From assembly GCA_022616075.1 (NCBI GenBank), contig JAKEFK010000035.1, positions 1 to 45,535 of the forward strand: a stretch of 45,535 nucleotides of DNA, given 5' to 3'. The position numbers and the translations under genes were made by a program. The DNA is from a bacterium. Its GTDB lineage: Bacteria; Acidobacteriota; HRBIN11; JAKEFK01. Positions 23,434-32,483 of the stretch are shown here, in pieces (position 1 is the stretch's first letter; each line of letters opens with the position of its first letter). The notes beneath the pieces are model-generated. The model saw only the letters and a list, made by a program, of their open reading frames with translations. It was not told the origin of the DNA and made no database searches.

Positions 23434-25855
23434 CAAGTTTTCCGGTCGCAAAAGAGTACACCATTATGCCGACATGATCACCATTTTCAAGATGACGAAT
23501 CCCGGCAACTTGTTTGCCATCGGGCGACCAGGACCAGGCTTCAAAGGTTTGACTGGCATCGGGAAGTGATGGCAGCCGTTCGATTTGGTTCGTATGCGGT
23601 TGAAAGATAAAGGTGCCATTTGGTGCGTGATGAGAGAACGTTATTCTCATACCGTCGGGTGACCATACTGGATAATGTGCGCCGGGATAATGCGTTAGTT
23701 GCTTGAGTCCGCTACCATCCGGATGAATCGTCCAAATCTCGTACTTACCGCTTCGGTTTGAAAAAAAAGCAATCGATTTCCCATCGGGATACCAGCGCGG
23801 CGCGCGATCCTTATAAGCGTCATCAGTTAACTGGCGAGTCCCTGTTCCATCCGGATGAGCTATGAAAAGATCTTCCTGCTTTCCTTCAGAAACAAAAGCA
23901 ATCCAACTGTTATCGGGAGAAGCATCCGGAAATGCAACGAGCTTAGAGCCCTGCGTCACCCAGCTGGGTTCCCCCTGAGAGGTTTTTTTAAGAGCATCAA
24001 AACCGATTCTCAAAATATTTTTTGTTTCCACACGTGCAACATAAGCGATGTGACGCCCATCTTGAGAAAGACTGAGATGCTCGCTCTCTGCTGCAACTCC
24101 CGTCGTGACCGGCTGAGGTTGACCAAGGGCTTTTCCCGATTTCTCATCAACTGGAATCTTCCAAATATTCATACTTCCACCACGATCGCTGCAAAAATAA
24201 ATGAAATTTCCATCCGGCGACCAAACCGGATTCCAATCAACAGCAGCATCATTGGTAAGAGAAACCGGCTGACCACCGTTGAAAGAAATTGTAAAAATGT
24301 CGGCTTGACTGCTTTCTTTTGCCTGAGCCCAGAAAGCGATTCTGTCGCCATGCGGTGAGCAGTTCGGCTGAACTGCATCTCCTTTGAAGAGGAGTCGTTT
24401 CTTTTGGGTCGCGATGCCGATGCCCCATAACTCACTTGTTGTGGGTCGTCTTGTTGAAAGAGAAATATTTAATGTGGCAAAAATAATTTCCTTGCCATCC
24501 GAAGACCAGGCGGGATTGTAACCAGAATCGGTTAACCGCAACACTGATTCCCCGGTCGAACCCATCAGGAATAAACCACCCCCTTCGCGTTCCGATCGAA
24601 ACACGATCCTTTCACCATCGGGTGAAAAAGCAGGTTGCGTATCATCAAATTCGCTATCCTTGGTCAGATTGATCGGGTTCTTGCCGCCAATCCTCTGCAA
24701 ATAAATGTCCCAATTTTGCAGAGCTCTACTCGCGAACACAATGTTTTTTGCATCCGGAGAAATGCTTGGGAATAATTCCTGAGCAGGTTGATCGGTAAGC
24801 TGCTGAAAACTCGCCGTGGTTAGATTTTGGTTTTGCACTTTACTTCGCTGAAGAATCAAAAATGTGGCCATCCCGGCGAAAAGAACGAAAGCAAACACCG
24901 CAGAGGAAATGATAATAGGTTTCCAGGCGAAGCGACCAGCGATCGGGGCTGATTTTACCGTTTTGCCAGATTTGAATTCTTCTGCTATTTCTTCGAGTTC
25001 ATTTCGAATATCTACGGTGCTCTGGTAGCGTTTATCAGGATCTTTTTGCAGACAGCGTTTTACGAGCTTGCTAATCTGAGGCGGCACCGCCGCGTTTAGA
25101 TCGCCAACCGAACGGGGGACGTCACGGAGGATCGATGAAATCAACGAAGCGGGTGAAGCTCCCTGAAAAGGTAACTGACCCGTCAGCATCCGATAGAAAA
25201 CTATGCCCAGAGAAAAAATGTCGGTGCGATGATCGACCTCTTTGCCTTCCGCTTGTTCCGGTGACATAAAGGCAACTGTTCCGAGAACCATACCTTGCCC
25301 GGTAACCGAGCTAGCAGAGAAATCGGATTCAGTCTCTTCAAATTCGCTGGAATTCGATGTTTGCGGTTTTAACTTTGCAAGTCCAAAATCCAGAATTTTT
25401 ACCCGACTATCCTCATTCGCCATAATGTTGTCAGGTTTCAAATCGCGATGGATAATTCCTTGCCGATGCGCTACGCTGATCGCATCCGTAATCGGAATGG
25501 CTAAATCCAGAAACCGTTTCAATGACATCCCATGGGCCGGAATCAAGTTCGATAGGTTTTTCCCCTGAACCAGCTCCATCGTAATGAAGTTGAGCCCCTG
25601 AAATTCTTCAACCGAAAACAGAGTAACGATACTCGGATGATTCAACGCGGCTACCGCCCTGGCTTCCCGCTCAAAGCGTTGGAGACGATCGGTATTTGCT
25701 GCGAGTTGGGGTGGTAAAACTTTCAGCGCAATCTTTCGCGACAACTTCGTGTCCTGAGCAACGTAAACCTCGCCCATTCCTCCGGCGCCAAGTTTCTCAA
25801 GGATCTTGTAGTGACCGATGATTTTGCCGATAAGAGAATCGTCTTTACCAAGCAT
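23387..25855 (-). CDS. Hanks-type Ser/Thr protein kinase with TolB-like propeller (frameshifted near the 3' end)
   Basis: A 822-aa membrane signalling kinase. The kinase domain (about 15-280) is complete: GAGGMGEV loop, ALKV lysine K45, HRDLKPDN (136-143), DFGLA (156-160), SPE (198-200) and DIFSLG. It should be active. A membrane helix follows at about 308-331. The outside part is a WD40/TolB-like propeller with repeated 'FSPDGERIVF', 'WSPDGNFIYF', 'WYPDGKSIAFFS' strands. This architecture is abundant in Acidobacteriota. The last blade lies in another frame (23191-23433). The ATG at 25855 has no evident Shine-Dalgarno. The ligand and the targets are unknown. Confidence 0.92.
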   Translation of the reverse strand: MLGKDDSLIGKIIGHYKILEKLGAGGMGEVYVAQDTKLSRKIALKVLPPQLAANTDRLQRFEREARAVAALNHPSIVTLFSVEEFQGLNFITMELVQGKNLSNLIPAHGMSLKRFLDLAIPITDAISVAHRQGIIHRDLKPDNIMANEDSRVKILDFGLAKLKPQTSNSSEFEETESDFSASSVTGQGMVLGTVAFMSPEQAEGKEVDHRTDIFSLGIVFYRMLTGQLPFQGASPASLISSILRDVPRSVGDLNAAVPPQISKLVKRCLQKDPDKRYQSTVDIRNELEEIAEEFKSGKTVKSAPIAGRFAWKPIIISSAVFAFVLFAGMATFLILQRSKVQNQNLTTASFQQLTDQPAQELFPSISPDAKNIVFASRALQNWDIYLQRIGGKNPINLTKDSEFDDTQPAFSPDGERIVFRSEREGGGLFLMGSTGESVLRLTDSGYNPAWSSDGKEIIFATLNISLSTRRPTTSELWGIGIATQKKRLLFKGDAVQPNCSPHGDRIAFWAQAKESSQADIFTISFNGGQPVSLTNDAAVDWNPVWSPDGNFIYFCSDRGGSMNIWKIPVDEKSGKALGQPQPVTTGVAAESEHLSLSQDGRHIAYVARVETKNILRIGFDALKKTSQGEPSWVTQGSKLVAFPDASPDNSWIAFVSEGKQEDLFIAHPDGTGTRQLTDDAYKDRAPRWYPDGKSIAFFSNRSGKYEIWTIHPDGSGLKQLTHYPGAHYPVWSPDGMRITFSHHAPNGTFIFQPHTNQIERLPSLPDASQTFEAWSWSPDGKQVAGIRHLENGDHVGIMVYSFATGKLDSLTNFRGVADLAKR

Positions 25856-26059
25856 CAGTAAGAATAGAAAAACCAGAGAGACACTGAGTCACAAAGAATT
25901 TTTTTCCCGCGCTGTCCACTGTTTCAATCTTACCAATTAAGCGCTGGTATTTCTATGGGATCTTGCGTCGTGACGTCGGAGCTAAGGGAAGAGAAGAATG
26001 TGAAGAAATTGGAATCCGTTTTCTAAGATAGGGTGGTGAATTCCATGATCCTGTGCGTT
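25856..26059. other. Intergenic spacer, nothing recognisable
   Basis: These 204 bases separate the start of the kinase from the end of the OsmC gene. I see a short ACACTGAGTCACAAAG stretch like a common non-coding repeat, but no clear promoter, hairpin or small gene. Confidence 0.5.
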
Positions 26060-26518
26060 TTACGGGGTCCACTGAACGACCGGTTCCATGGTCACTTCTG
26101 ATCGGATGGAGTTTGCAATCAAGCAAGTACGGTGCGCTTCATTCAAGAGATCCTTAGCTTTTCTAATATCTACGATGTGCTCCACAAATATGTGAGGCTC
26201 CAAAATAACTTTGCTGAAACTGTACTTGCCTTCCAAAAATTCGAGAACTCCAGTTGCCTGAGAAGTGTATTTCGTCACCATCAAGCCTTGACGTCTCGCT
26301 AATGCCAGAAAGGTCATCATTGTGCATGAATCCACTGCCGCTACGAAGAAATGTTCGGGGGTCCATACACCATCTTCCCCTTTGAATTCAGGAGGGCTGG
26401 AGACGCGAATTTCTTGTTTGCCAGGAGAACTCAGGATTCCAGCTCGCTGTCCAATATCCCCTAAGTTCGTGGTGTAGATAAAAGTACGATGTCTGGCCTG
26501 GGTGCTAATTTGTTCCAT
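26060..26518 (-). CDS. OsmC/Ohr family protein (peroxiredoxin-like)
   Basis: A 152-aa thiol protein, probably a reductase of organic or lipid hydroperoxides. Two conserved cysteines lie in AAVDSCTMMTFLALAR and EAHRTCLIANSIRSEV, the positions of the peroxidatic and resolving residues. The N-terminal EIRVSSPPEFKGEDGVWTPEHFFVAAV is the usual OsmC pattern, including the 'TPE' loop. The start at 26518 is chosen because AAAGGAG lies 7 bases upstream; the open frame extends 11 codons further. It is the last gene before the tRNA-Ala half-copy. OsmC and Ohr subgroups differ in peroxide preference, which cannot be settled here. Confidence 0.88.
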   Translation of the reverse strand: MEQISTQARHRTFIYTTNLGDIGQRAGILSSPGKQEIRVSSPPEFKGEDGVWTPEHFFVAAVDSCTMMTFLALARRQGLMVTKYTSQATGVLEFLEGKYSFSKVILEPHIFVEHIVDIRKAKDLLNEAHRTCLIANSIRSEVTMEPVVQWTP

Positions 26519-26661
26519 CTTTTTTCTCCTTTCTTTAGTGTTCCTACGCAAGTTTCAAGCCAGGCAGAACTTGGGAGGAATCAAGGCTGTGAGAGACAAA
26601 ATGTCTGTGAGTTGGTCAAAGATTGACAAGTCGTCAGATAGTGATTGGTTCCCACACTGGA

Positions 26662-26708
26662 AATGGCATTCAGAACGTCACGGGCTCGAATCCCGTCAGC
26701 TCCACTTT
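26662..26708 (+). repeat. Copy of the 3' half of tRNA-Ala(GGC), attachment-site-like
   Basis: These 47 bases match 22108-22154 with only two changes (at 26676 and 26685). They run from the anticodon loop through the T arm and acceptor 3' strand, plus the first bases after the tRNA. The 5' half is absent, so it cannot be a tRNA. A T-to-C change destroys the TTC of the T loop. Two direct repeats 4,554 bases apart, with the intact tRNA at one end, match what integration into a tRNA 3' end leaves. Confidence 0.85.
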
Positions 26709-27715
26709 TAGAGCTTTTCTTCTGCCGCTTTCCATAAACCACGGCCGCTCTGGGACCATCTAAACAGAGCGTCACAGGCAAATTTAAACCAAACCTCTTT
26801 CTCCACTCCGGTTTCTACGCTGATCCGGTACCAGTCCGAAGCATCTTCGTAGCGATTTTGGCCGTGAGCCTTCACAGCAATGGCGTAACTTACCGCAGCT
26901 TTTTTTGATGGGTCTGTTGCAAGATCCAAACTCTCGTTTTCACTAATGATACCCATCAGGTACTGCCCCATTTTGTGGTGAAAATCCGTATCCGTTCGAG
27001 TGTAGTATTGCAGCAACTCCTTCTTATGGGGATCATTCCCATTTTTTCTGGCGCAGGCAATCGCGCGCATGAGCCAGACGATTTCATCGTTATCCGCAGT
27101 GGGTTGCTGAATAAAGTCCCAAAGAAGGGCGAATTCCTGATCCTGAATAGCATTCAGGCAAAAGCGGTTTCGATCGTTTGAAGGAACTCTCGCCTTGAGC
27201 CATTCCAACCCCGCTTTTTGATCCTTGATTTTTATTTGCTGTCGATAACAGTCAAGAAGCGAACGCTCGTCGGCTGCACCATGCTGATAAACATAATCTT
27301 GAACGGTGAACGCCAGAACAAAATTGCCTTTCTTTTCAATTGTGTGGTCCAGGCAGGTCAGGTTCGTGGGCTGAATCCCAGCTTCGATCAGAGCGGAAAG
27401 GGCAGCAATGGCAGCTTCCGAATTCCCATTGGCAAAAACCTCTCCAAACTCTGGCGCCAAACTGTAACACCAATCATTGTAACTCGTAGGATATTTGTAA
27501 GACTTAAGGACTTGAGCCGCTTCCCTGTAATGTGCGTTGCGCCACGAAATCTTTGCTGCAGCAATTCTGGTCCAAAACGAGGAAGGATAACGTTCTAATG
27601 CGGCATCCTGGATTTCTTTCGACTCCTTTTTGCGTTTTAGATGATCCAGTAATCGGCAGCCTCCATTAATGCACCGCCCTGCCAGCTGGAAACGACAGGT
27701 TCGATTGTACTCCAA
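26708..27715 (-). CDS. TPR-like protein, probably the displaced C-terminal part of the upstream lipoprotein gene
   Basis: A 335-aa frame with helix-turn-helix repeats (SSFWTRIAAAKISWRNAHYREAAQVLKS; AAVSYAIAVKAHGQNRYEDASDWYRISVETG) of TPR type. It has no signal peptide. Its first 26 or so codons overlap the end of the upstream TPR lipoprotein in another frame and look like nonsense (MEYNRTCRFQLAGRCINGGC). Adding one base near 27640 joins the two frames as ...EAADYWI-x-LKRKKESKEIQDAALERYPSS, a continuous TPR protein. The stop codon touches the tRNA-Ala half-copy. Either a separate coupled gene or, more likely, one broken gene of about 1,000 codons. Confidence 0.6.
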   Translation of the reverse strand: MEYNRTCRFQLAGRCINGGCRLLDHLKRKKESKEIQDAALERYPSSFWTRIAAAKISWRNAHYREAAQVLKSYKYPTSYNDWCYSLAPEFGEVFANGNSEAAIAALSALIEAGIQPTNLTCLDHTIEKKGNFVLAFTVQDYVYQHGAADERSLLDCYRQQIKIKDQKAGLEWLKARVPSNDRNRFCLNAIQDQEFALLWDFIQQPTADNDEIVWLMRAIACARKNGNDPHKKELLQYYTRTDTDFHHKMGQYLMGIISENESLDLATDPSKKAAVSYAIAVKAHGQNRYEDASDWYRISVETGVEKEVWFKFACDALFRWSQSGRGLWKAAEEKL

Positions 27716-29640
27716 CCTTTTTGGTACTGGCCCATCCTACCGTAAACACGAGCAAGAAGTGTGCGTGCTTGAATGGCATCAAATCCAGAAGATGTGTCCT
27801 CGTAGTGCTTAAGCCAGTCTTCAATTGTGGTACAGGCTTCGTTAAGAGCGTCTGCATCGCTTAAGAAGTCTGCATATTGATTTCTTAGATTCCAACTCTC
27901 AGGGTCAAGCCGAATTGCGTTTTCAAAAGCTTTCTGAACCACATCACGATTTTGGAAGTCCCGTTTTAGATAAAACAAGGCAATGCTGCGCGAAGAAAAG
28001 TCTTTCTTGGTTGACATTAGAGCCTTCAAAACCAAATCATCATTTCCAATGAAATGCGCACACCTCATTGTCTCTACGGATTCTTCTACTGACACTCGAA
28101 CAACACTCTTGCACAATGTTTCCGCCAGTTTCAGATCGCCTAGCCTCTGATAAGCAACATCTTGCAGAAACATTCTGTGAGATATCCGGCTGTCGAACCT
28201 GGATACGCACTCTCTTGTCACAAGAGAAAAATCACGATGCCAAACCGAAAGACGATCCATCAACAGTGCGAACCATCGCATCAGTGGAGGTGCACCCAGC
28301 TCTGATAGTTTCCAGAAGTTAGCAACAATTGCTCTTTCATTCGATTTCCCTTGATCTGATTCCGCCAATTTTGTGTACCAGAGGTGAAATTGTTCCTCGA
28401 TTGGAGAAGCGCTATTTCCCAGTTGTCTGCTGAATTCTGATACAGCCTCTTTGGATGCAAGTGAGTCCAGATAGTGCCGGCCGACTATATCTAAAGAGGA
28501 ATAAAAAAAAGCCCGGAAGAAAGCCGTAGAAATTTCGGCATCCCAGAAAGGTCCTGATTGAGCTTTCGCATATTCGCTAAGTTCCGTTTCGAATTTGCGG
28601 GTTGAGTCCGCTTGTCTGAGTGAGGAAAGCTCTTTCGATGTAACTTTATTTTTTGTGATCTGAAGAAAGACAAGTGGTTGGATGTAGTGCGACAGACCGG
28701 CCATTTCAAATTGGCGAACATCCAGACCAGTTTTGAGCAGACTTAAAGCGCTGTCCCGGTTCTTAAAAAGTGTAGTTGACAACTTGTTCCATGCACCCGA
28801 ATCCCGCTTGAGGGAGATGCGCATCATGCTAAGGTATCGCGTTTGGTCAGTGGATGCTGGAGTGGATGCAGTCTTCAGCAACTGATCGTCTTTCTGTTCG
28901 AAGAATAATCGTACAGGGTCATTCTCCGGCAACTTTAGAGCGAGTTCATTCGCGTGTTTTGAATATCCCATCGAATGTGCAAGAAGACATTCTTCACGAA
29001 TCATGGGGTCGCCTGATAACTTTTGAGTAAGAACCGTAGCAGCAAGCGCTCTTGCCGAAACAATATCTGCAATCTCGAGCCGGTCCAGACTTTGGAGGGT
29101 CAAAGCGGTAAGGGATCGCGAAGCTTCCGAAAGAGTTTGGACATCAAGGGTCTTCCGTTTCCACTTCTGATTTGTGTTTCTTAAAGATTCTATTGCTTGG
29201 GGCACCAGAAAAGCCGCTTGAGGCTTCGGAACGGATCGAGCTTCTGTGTGCTCGTATTTTGCGACTAATGCTTCGGCCTGTTTCTGAAGAATTTTTAGCA
29301 AATCCTTAAAATCAGGAAATTCCGGAATCTCGGCGACCTTCTTATCGTCATAAAGGATCTTCCATCGTCCTTGAACAAATCTCGCTTCCGTTGGTTTCTT
29401 GTTCTTTCCTGTGATCAGATAATCTATTTCTGCTAGTGCCATTAAGGCTCTTCGATCAGGTTTCAAACGGTAAGCCTTGAGAAATTCTTCTCTCATTTGA
29501 GCAGCCGGAACTTGCAATACAGGAGAATCGTAGATTGGATTTCTCATCTGTGCCGTGGAAGGGGCTTCTTTTTTCTTACAGGACGCAAAAAGTATTACCA
29601 GGATAAATATGATCGAGAGAAAGCCGCGATGAAGTTTCAT
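27637..29640 (-). CDS. TPR-repeat lipoprotein of unknown function
   Basis: A 667-aa lipoprotein: MKLHRGFLSIIFILVILFASC has a lipobox with Cys21, followed by KKKE. The mature part is entirely helical, with degenerate TPR-type repeats (RALMALAEIDYLITGKNKKP near the start; ARTLLARVYGRMGQYQKGW at the end). A KKPTEARFVQGRWKILYDDKK segment breaks the pattern near residue 75. The ATG at 29640 is preferred over a TTG two codons earlier; TATAAA lies on its strand 18 bases upstream. Such proteins usually scaffold envelope complexes. The 3' end seems frameshifted into the next frame (26708-27715). Confidence 0.7.
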   Translation of the reverse strand: MKLHRGFLSIIFILVILFASCKKKEAPSTAQMRNPIYDSPVLQVPAAQMREEFLKAYRLKPDRRALMALAEIDYLITGKNKKPTEARFVQGRWKILYDDKKVAEIPEFPDFKDLLKILQKQAEALVAKYEHTEARSVPKPQAAFLVPQAIESLRNTNQKWKRKTLDVQTLSEASRSLTALTLQSLDRLEIADIVSARALAATVLTQKLSGDPMIREECLLAHSMGYSKHANELALKLPENDPVRLFFEQKDDQLLKTASTPASTDQTRYLSMMRISLKRDSGAWNKLSTTLFKNRDSALSLLKTGLDVRQFEMAGLSHYIQPLVFLQITKNKVTSKELSSLRQADSTRKFETELSEYAKAQSGPFWDAEISTAFFRAFFYSSLDIVGRHYLDSLASKEAVSEFSRQLGNSASPIEEQFHLWYTKLAESDQGKSNERAIVANFWKLSELGAPPLMRWFALLMDRLSVWHRDFSLVTRECVSRFDSRISHRMFLQDVAYQRLGDLKLAETLCKSVVRVSVEESVETMRCAHFIGNDDLVLKALMSTKKDFSSRSIALFYLKRDFQNRDVVQKAFENAIRLDPESWNLRNQYADFLSDADALNEACTTIEDWLKHYEDTSSGFDAIQARTLLARVYGRMGQYQKGWSTIEPVVSSWQGGALMEAADYWII

Positions 29641-29712
29641 GAACAATTTTTTGAAATATTTATATCACAAATTCCTGCACACAACCTTTCGATTTGGACA
29701 CCAGCGAACGAA

Positions 29713-30261
29713 CTACCCGAGTTCGAATCGATACGGGATTTTATCTGTATCGATTGGCAGGCGCCAGTGATCCGGATCTTCATATTGATACGCTTTGTCT
29801 ACCAGATTCAGAAGCGCGCTGGTTTCGTTTCGCAAGTTTTGCACCCCATGCCAGACACCCGGAGGAACAATCAGGAGGGCAGGAAGGACCGATCCGAAAC
29901 AAAATTCGTTAATGAGTCCGAATGTGGTTGAGTTCGAACGCGCATCGTAAAGAACAATTTTCAATAATCCCCAATTCACAAAAAGACGATCGGTCGTAAA
30001 ACCATGCATATGCCATCCGCTAATTCCATTCGGTTCGAGGCTCCGTTGAAAGACCTGGTCAACATGGTTTTCCTGAAGACCCCAATCACTGCGAAAAACT
30101 TCGGTAAGTATTCCTCCGTTCTTCGTTAAGACGTTTCTCACTTCTCTGATCTTGACTCCGTCAATTAACTCTTGAAGCAGATGCCAATCAGAAGTAATGC
30201 TTTGCTTATCTCTTTTTGCGCCGGGCAGAAATCCTTTTGAGCTTTCCAGTTCGTCTTTCAT
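29713..30261 (-). CDS. RmlC-like cupin (dTDP-4-dehydrorhamnose 3,5-epimerase family)
   Basis: A 182-aa cupin related to RmlC, which makes dTDP-L-rhamnose precursors. Family features: VFQRSLEPNGISGWHMHGFTTDRLFV (the RG.H.H segment), LKIVLYDARSNSTTFG, LLIVPPGVWHGVQNL (the P.G.AHG motif with Trp for Ala), and the Y...D.W....D...IPYRF end. The catalytic His of RmlC corresponds to H in GWHMH. Motif divergence means the sugar may not be rhamnose. It lies 22 bases after the GT2 gene, so the pair probably acts on one surface glycan. RmlA, B and D are not in the window. Confidence 0.75.
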   Translation of the reverse strand: MKDELESSKGFLPGAKRDKQSITSDWHLLQELIDGVKIREVRNVLTKNGGILTEVFRSDWGLQENHVDQVFQRSLEPNGISGWHMHGFTTDRLFVNWGLLKIVLYDARSNSTTFGLINEFCFGSVLPALLIVPPGVWHGVQNLRNETSALLNLVDKAYQYEDPDHWRLPIDTDKIPYRFELG

Positions 30262-30283
30262 GATTATGATCCTCTGTATTCAT

Positions 30284-31234
30284 TCAGGCCTTCTTAGGAA
30301 GTCCCTTGATTCTTCTGAGTCTATCGATGAATTCTCCTTTGCGCTGAAGTTTCATTCTGCGTCGATAGGAGCTTGGATCGATTTTTAATAAGCGTTGTGC
30401 AACTCTCTCAATTTTATAGAGCAGAGCTTTCAATAGTTTCGAAAAGGATGCTCCGGATAGATAGTCGATGGAATGGATGAGCGCATCATGCTGGCTGAAG
30501 AGCAGCTTCAGCAGCTCATTTTCCCGAAGGTTGGGATCGTTTCGAAGCTGCTCGAATACTGTTTTATGGTCTTTTTCTTTTCGTTCAGAATAGCTGCCGG
30601 GCTGTTTGCCGGTGATCGCAATCACAGTCAGATAAGGCGCCATTTCAATCTTTTTTCCGCTTTTCCAAACACGAAACAGCCAGTCCTGTGAAGGAATATT
30701 GTAGATTTCCTTGTAATAGCGCCATGGGCCAATTTCTTCAAACAACACGCGTTTGAATAGCCAGCTGGATGCCGGAACTAAGAGTCCCGGATGATATGTC
30801 TTGTTGCGAAATATTCCATTGAGTTGTCTTTTTCCCCGGGCATCAATTCTGTCGACAAGCGAAAAGACCAGGTCGGAGCCAGTCGACCGCATTGTTTCCC
30901 ATGATTTTTCCAGATGATCCGGAAACCAGAGATCATCATGATTCAAGAATGCGATGTATTCTCCTGTAGAACGTTTGCATCCTTCGTTATTCGGTCCGGA
31001 TTGCTCCCCAACATTTTGAGGCAGATTATGAAAATGGATTCTTTGATCAGAGAAAGAGGAAACCATCGTTTCCGTATCGTCTGTGCAAGCATCCCCAATA
31101 ATCCAGAGCTCCCAATTCTTATAAGATTGATGCGAGACGCTCTCGATTGCCCATTTCAGAACATTGCTTCTGTTATAAGTTGAAATGACGACAGAAATCA
31201 AGGGAAACGCGGGATCGGCATCGTTCAGAATCAC
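30284..31234 (-). CDS. Family 2 glycosyltransferase
   Basis: A 316-aa inverting GT-A enzyme. ISVVISTYNRSNVLKWAIESV opens the nucleotide-binding fold, ELWIIGDACTDDTE holds the first aspartates, and AFLNHDDLWFPDHLEK contains the metal-binding DxD-type motif. A later PSQDWLFRVWKSG segment fits the acceptor side (ED-type base replaced by QDW). The open frame extends upstream to 31468 but there overlaps the divergent YCII gene; a GTG at 31234 with AGGGGA 6 bases ahead is the start. The C-terminus is basic (SSYRRRMKLQRKGEFIDRLRR) and may touch the membrane. It likely builds a cell-surface glycan with the RmlC-like product. Confidence 0.87.
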   Translation of the reverse strand: MILNDADPAFPLISVVISTYNRSNVLKWAIESVSHQSYKNWELWIIGDACTDDTETMVSSFSDQRIHFHNLPQNVGEQSGPNNEGCKRSTGEYIAFLNHDDLWFPDHLEKSWETMRSTGSDLVFSLVDRIDARGKRQLNGIFRNKTYHPGLLVPASSWLFKRVLFEEIGPWRYYKEIYNIPSQDWLFRVWKSGKKIEMAPYLTVIAITGKQPGSYSERKEKDHKTVFEQLRNDPNLRENELLKLLFSQHDALIHSIDYLSGASFSKLLKALLYKIERVAQRLLKIDPSSYRRRMKLQRKGEFIDRLRRIKGLPKKA

Positions 31235-31327
31235 TGGATGTCCCCTAGTTGTCCTGATTATACACCTGTCGATTTCGACCCCGGGCAAACGACTATCTGA
31301 TGAACCAACAATTCGGAGGTAAACGGA

Positions 31328-31753
31328 ATGCGATTCATGGTGATTATCAAAGCCGACAAAGATTCGGAGGCGGGAGTTATGCCGGCCGAACCACTTCTGA
31401 CCGAAATGATGAACTTCAATGAAGAGCTGGTAAAAGCCGGTATTATGCAGGCTGGAGAGGGACTTCATCCCAGTTCGAAAGGCGCGCGTGTGAAATTCTC
31501 AGGTAGAAAAACTACTGTTACCGATGGACCTTTCGTTGAGACAAAAGAATTGATCGCCGGTTTCTGGATCTGGGAGCTTCCCTCAATGGCGGACGCGATT
31601 GCATGGGTGAAGAGGATTCCCAACCCGCAGAACGTTGATGTGGAGATCGAAATCCGCCAGGTGTTTGACCCGAAGGAATTCGGAGAGGAGTTCACGCCCG
31701 AGCTTCAGAAACAGGAAGAACGCCTCCGCAAACAGATGGCCGCGAAAAAGTAA
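31328..31753 (+). CDS. YCII-related (DGPF domain) protein
   Basis: A 141-aa cytoplasmic protein of the YCII/DGPF family, named for the conserved Asp-Gly-Pro-Phe seen here in TVTDGPFVETKELIAGFWIWEL. It has the family start MRFMVIIKAD and a helical charged tail of about 25 residues. GGAGG lies 8 bases before the ATG. Members are often next to ECF sigma-factor genes, but no sigma gene adjoins this one. It is followed 12 bases later by the broken DNA-repair gene and may share its mRNA. The enzymatic role of the family is unsettled. Confidence 0.88.
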   Translation: MRFMVIIKADKDSEAGVMPAEPLLTEMMNFNEELVKAGIMQAGEGLHPSSKGARVKFSGRKTTVTDGPFVETKELIAGFWIWELPSMADAIAWVKRIPNPQNVDVEIEIRQVFDPKEFGEEFTPELQKQEERLRKQMAAKK

Positions 31754-31765
31754 CCTCCCTTAAAC

Positions 31766-32478
31766 ATGGCAAAAAAAGAGGAGATTAGCGCGAAGTGGTT
31801 TGTTAAAAGAATGGAAGCCCATCGTTCGCCGGAGGAGCTGAAGAAGATTCAACGTTATTTCAAGTCCGGCAAGGGTGAGTACGGCGAGGGCGATCAATTC
31901 ATGGGCGTGCGCATGGCCTCGCCAAAGAGTTTATTGATCTGCCGCCTGATGAGATCGAGAAATTGCTCGAAAGTCCGGTTCATGAAGTCAGGGCCGGGGC
32001 GCTCAGCATCATGGACAAACAAGCCCGAAATAAGAAAACACCCGAAAGCCGCAGAAAAGAACTGTTCAATCTTTATTTGAGGCGCATGGATAGAATTAAC
32101 AACTGGGATCTGGTTGATGTTTGCGCTCCCTATGTGATCGGTGGCTACTTATTCGATAAACCGCGCGATATCCTGTACAAACTTGCGCGTTCTAAAAACA
32201 TGTGGGAACGCCGCACTGCTATTGTCAGTACCTACTATTTTATTAGACAGAACGATATAACCGATACTTTTAAGATCGCCGAAATGTTGCTGAATGACGA
32301 TCAGGACTTAATCCACAAGGCCGCTGGAGGCTGGCTGCGCGAAGCAGGCAAGCAAGATCAGCAAAAACTGTTACGCTTTTTAGATAAGCATGCCGCTACT
32401 ATGCCTCGTACTTTCTTGCGTTATGCAATTGAACGTCTTGATAAAAAACAGCGTGAACATTATTTGAGCGTTCGATAA
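31766..32478 (+). pseudogene. DNA alkylation repair protein (AlkD-like), frame broken
   Basis: HEAT-like repeat DNA glycosylases of this family remove alkylated bases. The N-terminal part (31766 to about 31914) reads [20 protein letters not shown]...GDQFMGVRM. The rest is in another frame: [25 protein letters not shown], then NNWDLVDVCAPYVIG, KNMWERRTAIVST and WLREAGKQDQQKLLRFLDKH, all family signatures. One extra G at ATGGCC (31913-31918) would restore the frame as RMGLAKEF, though about four residues usually present there would still be missing. The second frame alone could only start at a TTG (31963). Either a decaying gene or an indel error. Confidence 0.82.
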
Positions 32479-32483
32479 AGCTA

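Noticed and set aside
26581-26781. Small minus-strand open frame over the tRNA-Ala half-copy
   Set aside because: Its protein is the translation of tRNA sequence plus spacer (SGADGIRARDVLN), with no ribosome site.
31235-31468. Longer start for the GT2 glycosyltransferase
   Set aside because: It would overlap the YCII gene on the other strand; a GTG at 31234 with a good ribosome site and the fold start fit better.
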